A stretch of 64,000 bases of DNA, taken from positions 558,001 to 622,000 of the forward strand of contig NZ_JACHOT010000001.1 of assembly GCF_014200015.1 (NCBI RefSeq), in the 5' to 3' direction. The translations under genes were made by a program, and so were the position numbers. Source of the DNA: Aminobacter niigataensis (GTDB lineage Bacteria; Pseudomonadota; Alphaproteobacteria; Rhizobiales; Rhizobiaceae). Within the stretch, counting starts at the first letter, position 1, and each line of letters opens with the position of its first letter. The notes beneath the pieces were generated by a model. That model saw only the letters and a program-made list of their open reading frames with translations, was not told the origin of the DNA and did not search any database. This document shows positions 26,564 to 33,998 of the stretch, piece after piece.

Positions 26564-27741
26564 GCGGCTGATCTCTCGTAGCTGTTGGCGAAGCGCCTCA
26601 GGCGGCCGGCGGCCTCCTGGAGAACGTCGTCGGGCTGGCACAGACTGATACGGATGTGACCGGCCGCGGCATCGCCGAAGCTGACGCCCGGCATGACCGC
26701 GACCTTCTCGGCTTCGAGCAGGTCCCAGGCGAATTTCTCGCAATCGCGCTCGATGGCGCTGACGTCGAGCATCACATACATGCCGCCCTCGGAGCCGCGC
26801 ACGGTGACGTTGTTCAGCCCGCGCATCTGGTCGATGAACAGCTTGCGGCGCCCGGCATAGGTTGCCGCGATCTGCTCGACGCCAAAATCGTTCTCCAGCG
26901 CCTCGATCGCCGCGCGGCTGACGAAATCGGTCAAGCCGTAGGTGGTGACGAGGTTGAGGTTGATGACCAGCGAGACGAGGTCGGCGGGGGCGGTGAGCCA
27001 GCCGATGCGCCAGCCGGTCATGCCGTGGCTCTTCGACATCGAATTGATGACCAGAGTGCGTTCAGCCATGCCGGGCAGGGTCCGTGGCGACACGTGTTCG
27101 CCGCCACCGAGGGTCCAGTAGACCTCGTCCGACAGCAGCCAGAGATCGCGCCGGACGCAGAGTTCGGCGATGTCTTCCAGGCACTTCCGGGAATAGACCG
27201 CACCGGTCGGGTTGTTCGGCGTGTTGATGAGGATCGAGCGCGTGTTCGGCTTCAGAGCCTTCTCGATCTCCGCCGCACGCGGCTGGAAGCCGTCTGCAGC
27301 GTGGGCCTCGACCACGGTGTAGCTGGCGCCTGCGGCGCGGAACGTGCCGGGGTAGGTGGCATAATAGGGCGCCACGACCACTGCGTGGTCGCCTGGGTCA
27401 TGCGTTGCCTGCACCGCGGCATAGAGCGAGGCCTGGCCGCCGGGTGTGGCAATGATCTCGGAAAGGGCAGTGTCGAGGCCGGTGCAACGAGTCGAAATCT
27501 TGGCCATGGCTGCGCGCAGGCGCGGCAGGCCGGGTAGCTGGGTATAATGGTGGAAGCCGGCGCGGACGGCATCCACGCAGGCCTCGACAGTCTCCGACGG
27601 CGTGTCGAAGTCGTGGTCGCCGACTGACAGCATGATGATGTCTTCGCCGGCCTGCTTGCGCGTCATGGCGGCGAAGTGCACTTCCCAGCCGTCCTTGCCG
27701 GAGGGAACGATGCCGGAGATGCGGGAGGATGGTTTCGGCAT
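26560..27741 (-). CDS. PLP-dependent aminotransferase, class I/II
   Basis: 393 aa from ATG 27741, preceded by AGGAG at 8 nt; ATG 27756 is an alternative that would overlap the HAD gene. NTPNNPTGAVYS, LLSDEVYWTL and the PLP-lysine segment SMSKSHGMTGWRIGW mark an aspartate aminotransferase-fold enzyme. It sits between two FAD/GcvT dehydrogenases, implying that the demethylated product still bears an amino group to be transaminated. Confidence 0.9.
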   Translation of the reverse strand: MPKPSSRISGIVPSGKDGWEVHFAAMTRKQAGEDIIMLSVGDHDFDTPSETVEACVDAVRAGFHHYTQLPGLPRLRAAMAKISTRCTGLDTALSEIIATPGGQASLYAAVQATHDPGDHAVVVAPYYATYPGTFRAAGASYTVVEAHAADGFQPRAAEIEKALKPNTRSILINTPNNPTGAVYSRKCLEDIAELCVRRDLWLLSDEVYWTLGGGEHVSPRTLPGMAERTLVINSMSKSHGMTGWRIGWLTAPADLVSLVINLNLVTTYGLTDFVSRAAIEALENDFGVEQIAATYAGRRKLFIDQMRGLNNVTVRGSEGGMYVMLDVSAIERDCEKFAWDLLEAEKVAVMPGVSFGDAAAGHIRISLCQPDDVLQEAAGRLRRFANSYERSAA

Positions 27742-27742
27742 C

Positions 27743-28429
27743 TCAGGCTCCTGCATCCTGCAAGGCCGCCAGGCGGGCGAGCGTCAGCCTGCTGGCGCTG
27801 TCGAGCCGGGGCGTCAGCGCGCCGTAGCCAGGGACCGAAGGGTGCGGGGTGCCGCCGGCATGATTGTGCGTGGCGGTGATGACCAGCACTTGCGCGCCCG
27901 CGGCCTCGGCTGCGCGGATGCCGGCCGGTGCGTCCTCGAACACCAGGCAATCCTGAGGCTTGTGGCCAAGCCGCTGAGCGCCGAGCAGGAAGCAGTCGGG
28001 GGCGGGCTTACCGTTGGCGACGTCTTCGCCGGTGACCATTATTTGCGGAATTGGCAGGCCAGCTGCTTCAAGCCTGCGCATCGCCAGCCTGCGCGGTGCC
28101 GACGTCACGATCGCCCAGCGTTCGGGAGGCAAGGCGTTGAGGAAAGTGACGGCACCATGGATGGATTCGATACCTTCGATGTCGTCGAATTCGGCTTGGG
28201 TCAGCTCCTCGATCTCGGTCATCAGATCAATATCCGGAAGGTTCAGCCGGGAGATGGTCTCGTACGCGCGAACGCCGTGGATGGTTGGCAGGAAGGTTTC
28301 CACGTCGAGCCCGTGCTTGATCGCCCAGGCGGTCCAGACTCTTTCGGTGGAGGCGATCGAGCTCAGGATGGTGCCGTCCATGTCGAACATGAAGGCGCCA
28401 AAGGCGCGATCGGGGAAGGGAAGGGACAT
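27743..28429 (-). CDS. HAD-IA family phosphatase (phosphoglycolate/sugar-phosphatase-like)
   Basis: 228 aa from ATG 28429. Motif I is FMFDMDGTILSS, motif II is IVTSAPRR, and the motif III/IV region is GKPAPDCFLLGAQRLGHKPQDCLVFEDAPAG. It is a cap-type C1 HAD hydrolase. The start overlaps the stop of the upstream dehydrogenase (TAATG), so it is part of the catabolic operon; a phosphorylated intermediate or repair role is inferred. Confidence 0.88.
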   Translation of the reverse strand: MSLPFPDRAFGAFMFDMDGTILSSIASTERVWTAWAIKHGLDVETFLPTIHGVRAYETISRLNLPDIDLMTEIEELTQAEFDDIEGIESIHGAVTFLNALPPERWAIVTSAPRRLAMRRLEAAGLPIPQIMVTGEDVANGKPAPDCFLLGAQRLGHKPQDCLVFEDAPAGIRAAEAAGAQVLVITATHNHAGGTPHPSVPGYGALTPRLDSASRLTLARLAALQDAGA

Positions 28430-30882
28430 TAGGAGCGTAACCTTTCGTTTTTGGGATCCCACAAGGGCTTGTCCTGCTGGACCGTGGCGCCGAAGCGCTC
28501 CCCGAAAATCTCGACTTCGATGGTAACGCCCGGCACGGCCAGATCGGCTCGCAGCATGCCCAGCGCGATCGATTTGTCCACCCTGTGGCCCCAGCCTCCT
28601 GACGTGGTCTCACCGACAATTGCGCCATTGTGCCAGAGTGTCGACATATAGGGCGCGTCGCAGTCGCCGGGCTTGTCGATGACAAGCGTGACGAAGCGCT
28701 TCTTCACGCCCTGCTGTTTTTCGCTGAGCAAGGCAGCCTTGCCGCGGAAGTCGGGCTTGTCCCATTTGACGAAGCGTTCGAGCCCGCCCTGAAGGATGGT
28801 GTAGTCGGTCGAGAGGTCCTGCTTCCAGGCTCGATAGCCCTTTTCCAGACGCAGCGCTTCGAGCGCGAACATGCCGAAGGGTTTCAGCCCGTGCTTCTGG
28901 CCGGCCGTCCAGACGGCGTCGAAGACGGCTGATGTGTCGGCGACCTTGGTATGGATCTCCCAGCCGAACTCGCCGGCGAAGGAGACACGCACGAGCTTGG
29001 CCCAGCGCCCGGCGATGGTGGTTTCCTGATGCGTCAGCCAAGGTGCCGAGAGGTCAGCCCCGCAGATTTCGGCCAGGATTTTCCGCGAATTGGGTCCGGC
29101 GAGGATTTGCGTCGAGTATTCCTCGGTGCGGTCGATGAGCTTGAAATCCGCATCTTCAGGCATGTGCGACTTCAGCCATTCGAAATCGTGCCACTGGGCG
29201 ACGGCGGCGGTGATCAGCGTCATCAGGTTTTCGGAATGGCGCACCACCGACATCTCGGTGACGATGCGGCCGTGATCGTCGGCGAAATAGCAGAGCCCGA
29301 TACGGCCGACCTTGGGAACGGCGCCGGTGACCTGGGTCTCAAGCCATGCGGCAGCGCCCGGGCCGTCGAGATTGAAGCGGCTGAAGCCGGGCAAGTCGAG
29401 GATGCCGGCCGCATCGCGCACGGCGAGGCACTCCTCACGGATTCGGTTCTCCCAGGGGCCGGAGCGGGCGAAGGTCTGCGTCGACTCCTCCGAGACGTCG
29501 TCGCCCGGCTGGGCATACCAGGTGGCGCGTTCCCAGCCATTGTAGGCGTTGAACTGCGCGCCAAGGGCCGCGATCCGGTCGTGGATCGGCGAAAGCTTGC
29601 GGTTGCGCGCCGCCGGCCAGGCATGCCTGGGGAAATGAATGGCATATTCGTGGCCGTAGACCTCCATGCCCTTGGCAACCGCATAGTCGGGAGCGGACGC
29701 AAAGGAGGTGAAGCGGCGCGGGTCGCAGGACCACATGTCCCATTCGGTCTCGCCCCGGGTTACCCATTCGGCCAGCACCTTGCCCGCGCCGCCCGCCTGG
29801 GCGATGCCGAAGGTGAAGACGCAGGCCTCGAAGGCGTCGGGCACGCCGGGCATCGGGCCGATCAGCGGGTTGCCGTCGGGCGCATAGGGGATGGGGCCGT
29901 TGATGATCTTGGACAGGCCGGCGGTGCCGAGGATCGGCACGCGGAGGACGGCGTCGTCGAGATACCATTCCAGCCGCTCGAGGTCGTCGGGATAGAGCTG
30001 GAAGGAGAAATCCGCAGGCATCTGGTCGTCGGGCGTTGCCCAATGGGCGCGGCAGTTGCGCTCATAGGGGCCGAGATTCATGCCGTTCTTCTCCTGGCGG
30101 AGGTAGTAGGAGGTGTCGACGTCGCGCAGCAGCGGCAGCTTGTGGCCGGCCTCACGCGACCAGGCGGCGAGCTCGGGGATTTCGTCGAACAGGATGTACT
30201 GGTGGCTGATGACCATCATCGGCACGTCGCGGCCGAACATTTTTCCGACCTCGGCCGCGCGATAGCCTGATGCGTTCACCACCTTCTCGCAGCGGATTTC
30301 GCCCTTGTCGGTCGAGACCACCCATTCGTCCTTGTCGCGACGCACCGAAATCACCGGGCAGAAGCGGACGATCTTCGCGCCCATGTCGCGCGCGCCCTTG
30401 GCCAGTGCCTGGGTCAGCTGGGCCGGGTCGATGTCGCCGTCGTTGGGATCGTAGAGCGCGCCCTTGAGGTCGTGTGTCTCGACGAAGGGATAGCGGCGCC
30501 TTATCTCGTCGAGGCCGATGACGTCGATATCCATGCCCTGGTAGCGGCCCATGCCCTTGGCACGCTGGAATTCCTGCATGCGCTCCCTGGTGTGGGCCAG
30601 CCGGATCGAGCCGGTGACGTGATAGTTCATCGGGTAGTCGACCTCGGCCGCCAGCCCGCGATAGAGCTCGGTCGAATAGCGCTGCATGTTCATCAGCGAC
30701 CAGGACGACGAGAAGGTCGGCACGTTGCCGGCGGCATGCCAGGTCGAGCCCGAGGTAAGCTCGTTCTTTTCGAGCAGCACGCAGTCGGTCCAGCCCGCCT
30801 TGGCGAGATGATAGAGCGAGGAAACGCCGACCGCGCCTCCGCCGATGATCACCACCCGCGCCGTGCTCGGCAATTCGACCAT
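28429..30882 (-). CDS. FAD-dependent dehydrogenase/GcvT fusion, copy 1
   Basis: 817 aa. The N-terminal motif is VVIIGGGAVGVSSLYHLA, with the covalent-FAD histidine in SGSTWHAAGN. A GcvT domain starts near residue 430, with SFAGEFGWEIH and a PLWDPKNERLRS end. It is clearly paralogous to the 814-aa enzyme of the same operon but diverged throughout, so the two probably act on successive methylation states or different substrates. It begins 22 nt after the regulator stop. Confidence 0.9.
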   Translation of the reverse strand: MVELPSTARVVIIGGGAVGVSSLYHLAKAGWTDCVLLEKNELTSGSTWHAAGNVPTFSSSWSLMNMQRYSTELYRGLAAEVDYPMNYHVTGSIRLAHTRERMQEFQRAKGMGRYQGMDIDVIGLDEIRRRYPFVETHDLKGALYDPNDGDIDPAQLTQALAKGARDMGAKIVRFCPVISVRRDKDEWVVSTDKGEIRCEKVVNASGYRAAEVGKMFGRDVPMMVISHQYILFDEIPELAAWSREAGHKLPLLRDVDTSYYLRQEKNGMNLGPYERNCRAHWATPDDQMPADFSFQLYPDDLERLEWYLDDAVLRVPILGTAGLSKIINGPIPYAPDGNPLIGPMPGVPDAFEACVFTFGIAQAGGAGKVLAEWVTRGETEWDMWSCDPRRFTSFASAPDYAVAKGMEVYGHEYAIHFPRHAWPAARNRKLSPIHDRIAALGAQFNAYNGWERATWYAQPGDDVSEESTQTFARSGPWENRIREECLAVRDAAGILDLPGFSRFNLDGPGAAAWLETQVTGAVPKVGRIGLCYFADDHGRIVTEMSVVRHSENLMTLITAAVAQWHDFEWLKSHMPEDADFKLIDRTEEYSTQILAGPNSRKILAEICGADLSAPWLTHQETTIAGRWAKLVRVSFAGEFGWEIHTKVADTSAVFDAVWTAGQKHGLKPFGMFALEALRLEKGYRAWKQDLSTDYTILQGGLERFVKWDKPDFRGKAALLSEKQQGVKKRFVTLVIDKPGDCDAPYMSTLWHNGAIVGETTSGGWGHRVDKSIALGMLRADLAVPGVTIEVEIFGERFGATVQQDKPLWDPKNERLRS

Positions 30883-30904
30883 GATTTCCTCCCTCAGCGT
30901 GCGA

Positions 30905-31501
30905 TCAATAGACCGGTGGCGATACGACCCAGATGACCACCGCCGGCACCGTTTCCGTGTTCCTCCACCGGAACGGCTTGTGGTCGAAGCGGAAACTGTC
31001 GCCTTCGCCCAGGCTGTGCCAGGTGCCGTCGATCTCGATGTCGAAACCGCCAGAGACGACGTAGCCGGCCTCTTCGGTGGGGCGCGTCACCGGTTTGGCC
31101 ATGCCGGCACCTGGTGCGAAGATCGAGCGCAGCATTTCGAAGCTGCCGCCGAGGTCGGGCGACAGCAACTCTTCCACCAGGCCGGATTCGCTGCTGCCGA
31201 GCGTGCGCCGCCGGCCGGAGCGGACAACGACGCCGCGCTCGGCCTCCACCGGGGCCTCGTGAGCGAAGAACAGGCTGATGGGGACGCCGAACAACTCGGC
31301 AAATTCCCGGAGGTCACCGATCGAAGGCGTCGACAATCCGCGCTCGACCTGGCTTACCCAGCCCACCGAGCGTCCGAGTTTCAGCGCGATCTCACTCAGC
31401 GTCAGTCCGCGCGACTTGCGCAGCGCGCGCAGATCGTTGGCGAGCAGGCCGCCTGCGACGTCGCTTTCCTTGCGAAGGGAGGCTGTTGCGGTGGGACTCA
31501 A
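30905..31501 (-). CDS. XRE-cupin transcriptional regulator of the dehydrogenase operon
   Basis: 198 aa from a TTG start at 31501 with GAGG 7 nt upstream. The helix-turn-helix is LRALRKSRGLTLSEIALKLG with SVGWVSQVERGLSTPS; a cupin domain follows (GAGMAKPVTRPTEEAGYVVSG). It is of the PuuR/SutR type, sensing a small metabolite. It is first gene of the leftward operon; two inverted repeats lie immediately upstream, so autoregulation is likely. Confidence 0.88.
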   Translation of the reverse strand: MSPTATASLRKESDVAGGLLANDLRALRKSRGLTLSEIALKLGRSVGWVSQVERGLSTPSIGDLREFAELFGVPISLFFAHEAPVEAERGVVVRSGRRRTLGSSESGLVEELLSPDLGGSFEMLRSIFAPGAGMAKPVTRPTEEAGYVVSGGFDIEIDGTWHSLGEGDSFRFDHKPFRWRNTETVPAVVIWVVSPPVY

Positions 31502-31512
31502 ATCGGGCCTCG

Positions 31513-31574
31513 TGAAAATTTACTGCAGAATTTCATGAGATGGCATCTCTGTGAAAAATTCAAGCTCATTTTCA
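31513..31574. promoter_or_regulatory. Two TGAAAAT-N8-ATTTTCA operators
   Basis: IR1 (31513-31535) is TGAAAATT-N8-AATTTCA and IR2 (31552-31574) is TGAAAAAT-N8-ATTTTCA. Their centres lie 39 nt apart, about four helical turns, in the intergenic region between the regulator and the divergent nitroreductase gene. Spacing and symmetry fit a dimeric XRE-cupin protein binding twice. Confidence 0.7.
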
Positions 31575-31681
31575 TGGTCCAGCAAGTTTCTCTTGCGAGA
31601 CTCCGGGAGAGAGTGCAAAGGCTCGATTTCGGACGGGCGGTGAGGGGCGATCCGACACTATCGATGCCATAGGGACAGCCG

Positions 31682-32392
31682 ATGCTGGCACCGGACCAAA
31701 AACCGCTGGAACTGGATGACACCGAAATCGTCGACGAAGCGATCGTTTCGCGGCGCTCGGTGCGCTCCTTCCTGCCGACGCCCGTCGACGAGGCGGTGAT
31801 CCGCGACATCCTCGATGTGTCGGCGCGAGCGCCTTCGGGCACCAACATGCAGCCTTGGAAGGTTTACGTCACCGCTGGCGAGATCAAGCAGCGGCTGAGC
31901 GACGCCATCCTCAATTCGGGCGTGCGCGCCGAAAAGGCGGTCTGGGACGAGTACAAGTATTATCCCGACCAGTTTTTCGAGCCCTATCTCGGCCGCCGCC
32001 GCGCCAACGGCTTCGGGCTCTACAGCACGCTCGGCATCGGCCGCCGCGACGTCGACCGCATGCGGGCCCAGCATGACCGCAACTTCGTCTTCTTCGACGC
32101 CCCGGTCGGCATGATCTTCACCATCGACCGCCGGCTCAACCAGGGCTCGTGGATCGACTACGGCATGTTCTTGCAGAACATCATGATTGCGGCACGGGCG
32201 AGGGGCCTGCACACCTGCCCGCAGGCGGCGTTCGCACCCTATCACCGCCAGATCCGGCCGGTGCTCGGCATTCCGGAAGAAGAGGTGGTGGTCTGCGGCA
32301 TGGCGCTCGGTCACGAGGACACGTCGAAGCCGGAAAGCACCTTCCGCACCGACCGCGCGCCGCTCGACGAGTGGGTGCAGTTCCTGAAATAG
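31682..32392 (+). CDS. Nitroreductase-family flavoprotein
   Basis: 236 aa. The FMN-contact motif is SRRSVRSFLPTPV, followed by ARAPSGTNMQPWKVYV, and a C-terminal VVCGMALGHED loop. FMN-dependent NAD(P)H oxidoreductase of unknown physiological substrate. It is divergent from the XRE-cupin regulator and shares its operator region, so it may belong to the same regulon. Confidence 0.9.
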   Translation: MLAPDQKPLELDDTEIVDEAIVSRRSVRSFLPTPVDEAVIRDILDVSARAPSGTNMQPWKVYVTAGEIKQRLSDAILNSGVRAEKAVWDEYKYYPDQFFEPYLGRRRANGFGLYSTLGIGRRDVDRMRAQHDRNFVFFDAPVGMIFTIDRRLNQGSWIDYGMFLQNIMIAARARGLHTCPQAAFAPYHRQIRPVLGIPEEEVVVCGMALGHEDTSKPESTFRTDRAPLDEWVQFLK

Positions 32393-32393
32393 G

Positions 32394-32789
32394 TCAGGCC
32401 GCGGGCCGGGTGCCTATGCAGGCGCAGCACTCCAGTTCGACCAGCGCCCCGAGCGCCAGGCCGTTGGCGCCGAATGCGGATCGCGCCGGCAGGCGGTCGG
32501 GGTCGAAATAGCCGACATAAACCTTGTTGAACTCGGCCCATCTCGACATGTCGGCCAGCATGACGGTGCATTTGAAGATGTCGGCCATGCCGAGGCCATT
32601 CTCCTCGAGCACCGCCTTGATGTTCTCCATCGTCTGACGCGCTTCGGCCTCCATGCCGCCGGGAACGAGTTCCAGCGTTCCGGGGCGATTGCCCAGGGCG
32701 CCGGAGAGATAAAGCACGTCGCCCACGCGCACCGCCTGGCTGAACGGCAGCCTGAGCGCCTTGGCTTCGGCAGAATTGATGAATTGCAT
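32394..32789 (-). CDS. RidA-family (YjgF/UK114) protein
   Basis: 131 aa from ATG 32789. PFSQAVRVGDVLYLSGALG and the C-terminal GALVELECCACI correspond to the RidA active site, although the usual arginine-containing R-x-A segment is altered (CCACIG). RidA-like enzymes hydrolyse reactive imines/enamines, as released by PLP enzymes or amine oxidation, which fits the neighbourhood. It is convergent with the nitroreductase gene. Confidence 0.85.
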   Translation of the reverse strand: MQFINSAEAKALRLPFSQAVRVGDVLYLSGALGNRPGTLELVPGGMEAEARQTMENIKAVLEENGLGMADIFKCTVMLADMSRWAEFNKVYVGYFDPDRLPARSAFGANGLALGALVELECCACIGTRPAA

Positions 32790-32837
32790 GGTCGTCCCCC
32801 TCAAAGGGGGCATATTGCCCGCAACGCGATTGGCTTG

Positions 32838-33323
32838 CTAGCCGGCAGCCTTGTGGCGCTTGGCGAGATAACGGCGCAGGCCGGCTTCGCCGCGCGGCGT
32901 GGTCCAGCGATGGTTCCAGGCGAATGCCGGGCGCAGCAGGGGCGAAAGCAGGCGGAGGATCGGCCGCTCGACCAGCACCTGCCAGGTCAAGGCCACATGT
33001 GTGCCTCTGCCTGAAGGCGTCAGCACGGCGCGCCAGTGGCCGTCGAAATCGCCTGACGTTGTCACCGCAACGATCTTGCCCGGCTCGAGTTCGACCGCTT
33101 CGAGAATGAAATTCAGTTCGTAAGGCAGGAAGCCGCGGGCGCGTGCGCGGGCCTTGGCGCCAACCGTCGGCCGCTCGTAGGAGGTCAGCTTTTCCACCTC
33201 CTTGTAGACGTCGCCCCACCAGAGCGGCAGCAGGCCCGGGTCGGCCAGCACCTCCCACACCTCCTGCGGGGTGGCATCGGGAATTTCCCAAACCTCATCG
33301 AAGCGGAACGAATTGCTCGCCAT
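32838..33323 (-). CDS. SRPBCC (START-like) family protein
   Basis: 161 aa from ATG 33323. EVWEIPDATPQEVWEVLADP and the aromatic WWGDVYKEVE strand match polyketide-cyclase/SRPBCC ligand-binding domains. The ligand is unknown. It is on the same strand as soxG but 87 nt downstream of it; a shared transcript is possible. Confidence 0.8.
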   Translation of the reverse strand: MASNSFRFDEVWEIPDATPQEVWEVLADPGLLPLWWGDVYKEVEKLTSYERPTVGAKARARARGFLPYELNFILEAVELEPGKIVAVTTSGDFDGHWRAVLTPSGRGTHVALTWQVLVERPILRLLSPLLRPAFAWNHRWTTPRGEAGLRRYLAKRHKAAG

Positions 33324-33410
33324 GGCGCGAACCTTCGGACACCGAGATGGCCTCGCCAATGAGCGGCGGGCGACAGCGATTTTAGTCCTTTGAAGGGCGG
33401 GTGGCCACCG

Positions 33411-33998
33411 CTACCTCACTTCGTAGCCGACCTCGTCGGAGGCGTGGCACAGCATCTTCCAGAACGATCGGGCGAACGAGCGGAAGACGTAGAGGTCGAA
33501 GCGGTCGGGGCTGCTGCGCTGGATCTGGGCGAAGATGTCGTGATGGGCGGTCGAGATGCCGGAGCCTTGCGGGAAGGCGACGAGCGAGAAATCGACAGCG
33601 AACAGTTTTGCCAACACCCATTCGGACTTCTGGCCTGCAACGCGAATGGCGGTGCGGCCATGGGACAGGTCGGTGACGCTGCCCGTGGCTGGGGTGACGG
33701 CGCTGGCCAGCGTGGAAGCAAGTCCTTCCGCCGTGTCGGTGACGAGGAATTTGCCGGGCGCGAAGCCGAAAACGGTGTGGCGTTCGGAGACGGCACCGGC
33801 ACCGGCGCCATCGGCAAGCTTGAGGCCGGTGATGGAGGAGATGGCAGCGATCAGCTTCTTCTCCTCGCCCGGCCACGCGGCAACCTGGACGATGGAGCCA
33901 GGTGCCATCTCGGAAAGGGTCACGCCGACGCCGTCGACGAAGTTGCCGTGCGATCCGGGCCGGAATGCTGCTGCAAGCGGTGAAAGCTGCTCAACCAT
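33411..33998 (-). CDS. soxG: Sarcosine oxidase, gamma subunit
   Basis: 195 aa, GcvT-like fold without catalytic residues. SHGRTAIRVAGQKSEWVLAKLFAVD and the closing FARSFWKMLCHASDEVGYEV are typical of SoxG. It overlaps soxA by 8 nt as last gene of soxBDAG. Confidence 0.93.
   Translation of the reverse strand: MVEQLSPLAAAFRPGSHGNFVDGVGVTLSEMAPGSIVQVAAWPGEEKKLIAAISSITGLKLADGAGAGAVSERHTVFGFAPGKFLVTDTAEGLASTLASAVTPATGSVTDLSHGRTAIRVAGQKSEWVLAKLFAVDFSLVAFPQGSGISTAHHDIFAQIQRSSPDRFDLYVFRSFARSFWKMLCHASDEVGYEVR

Noticed and set aside
32394-33323. RidA and SRPBCC genes as part of soxBDAG
   Set aside because: They share the strand, but an 87-nt gap follows soxG and neither is a known Sox subunit; at most they are co-transcribed accessories.
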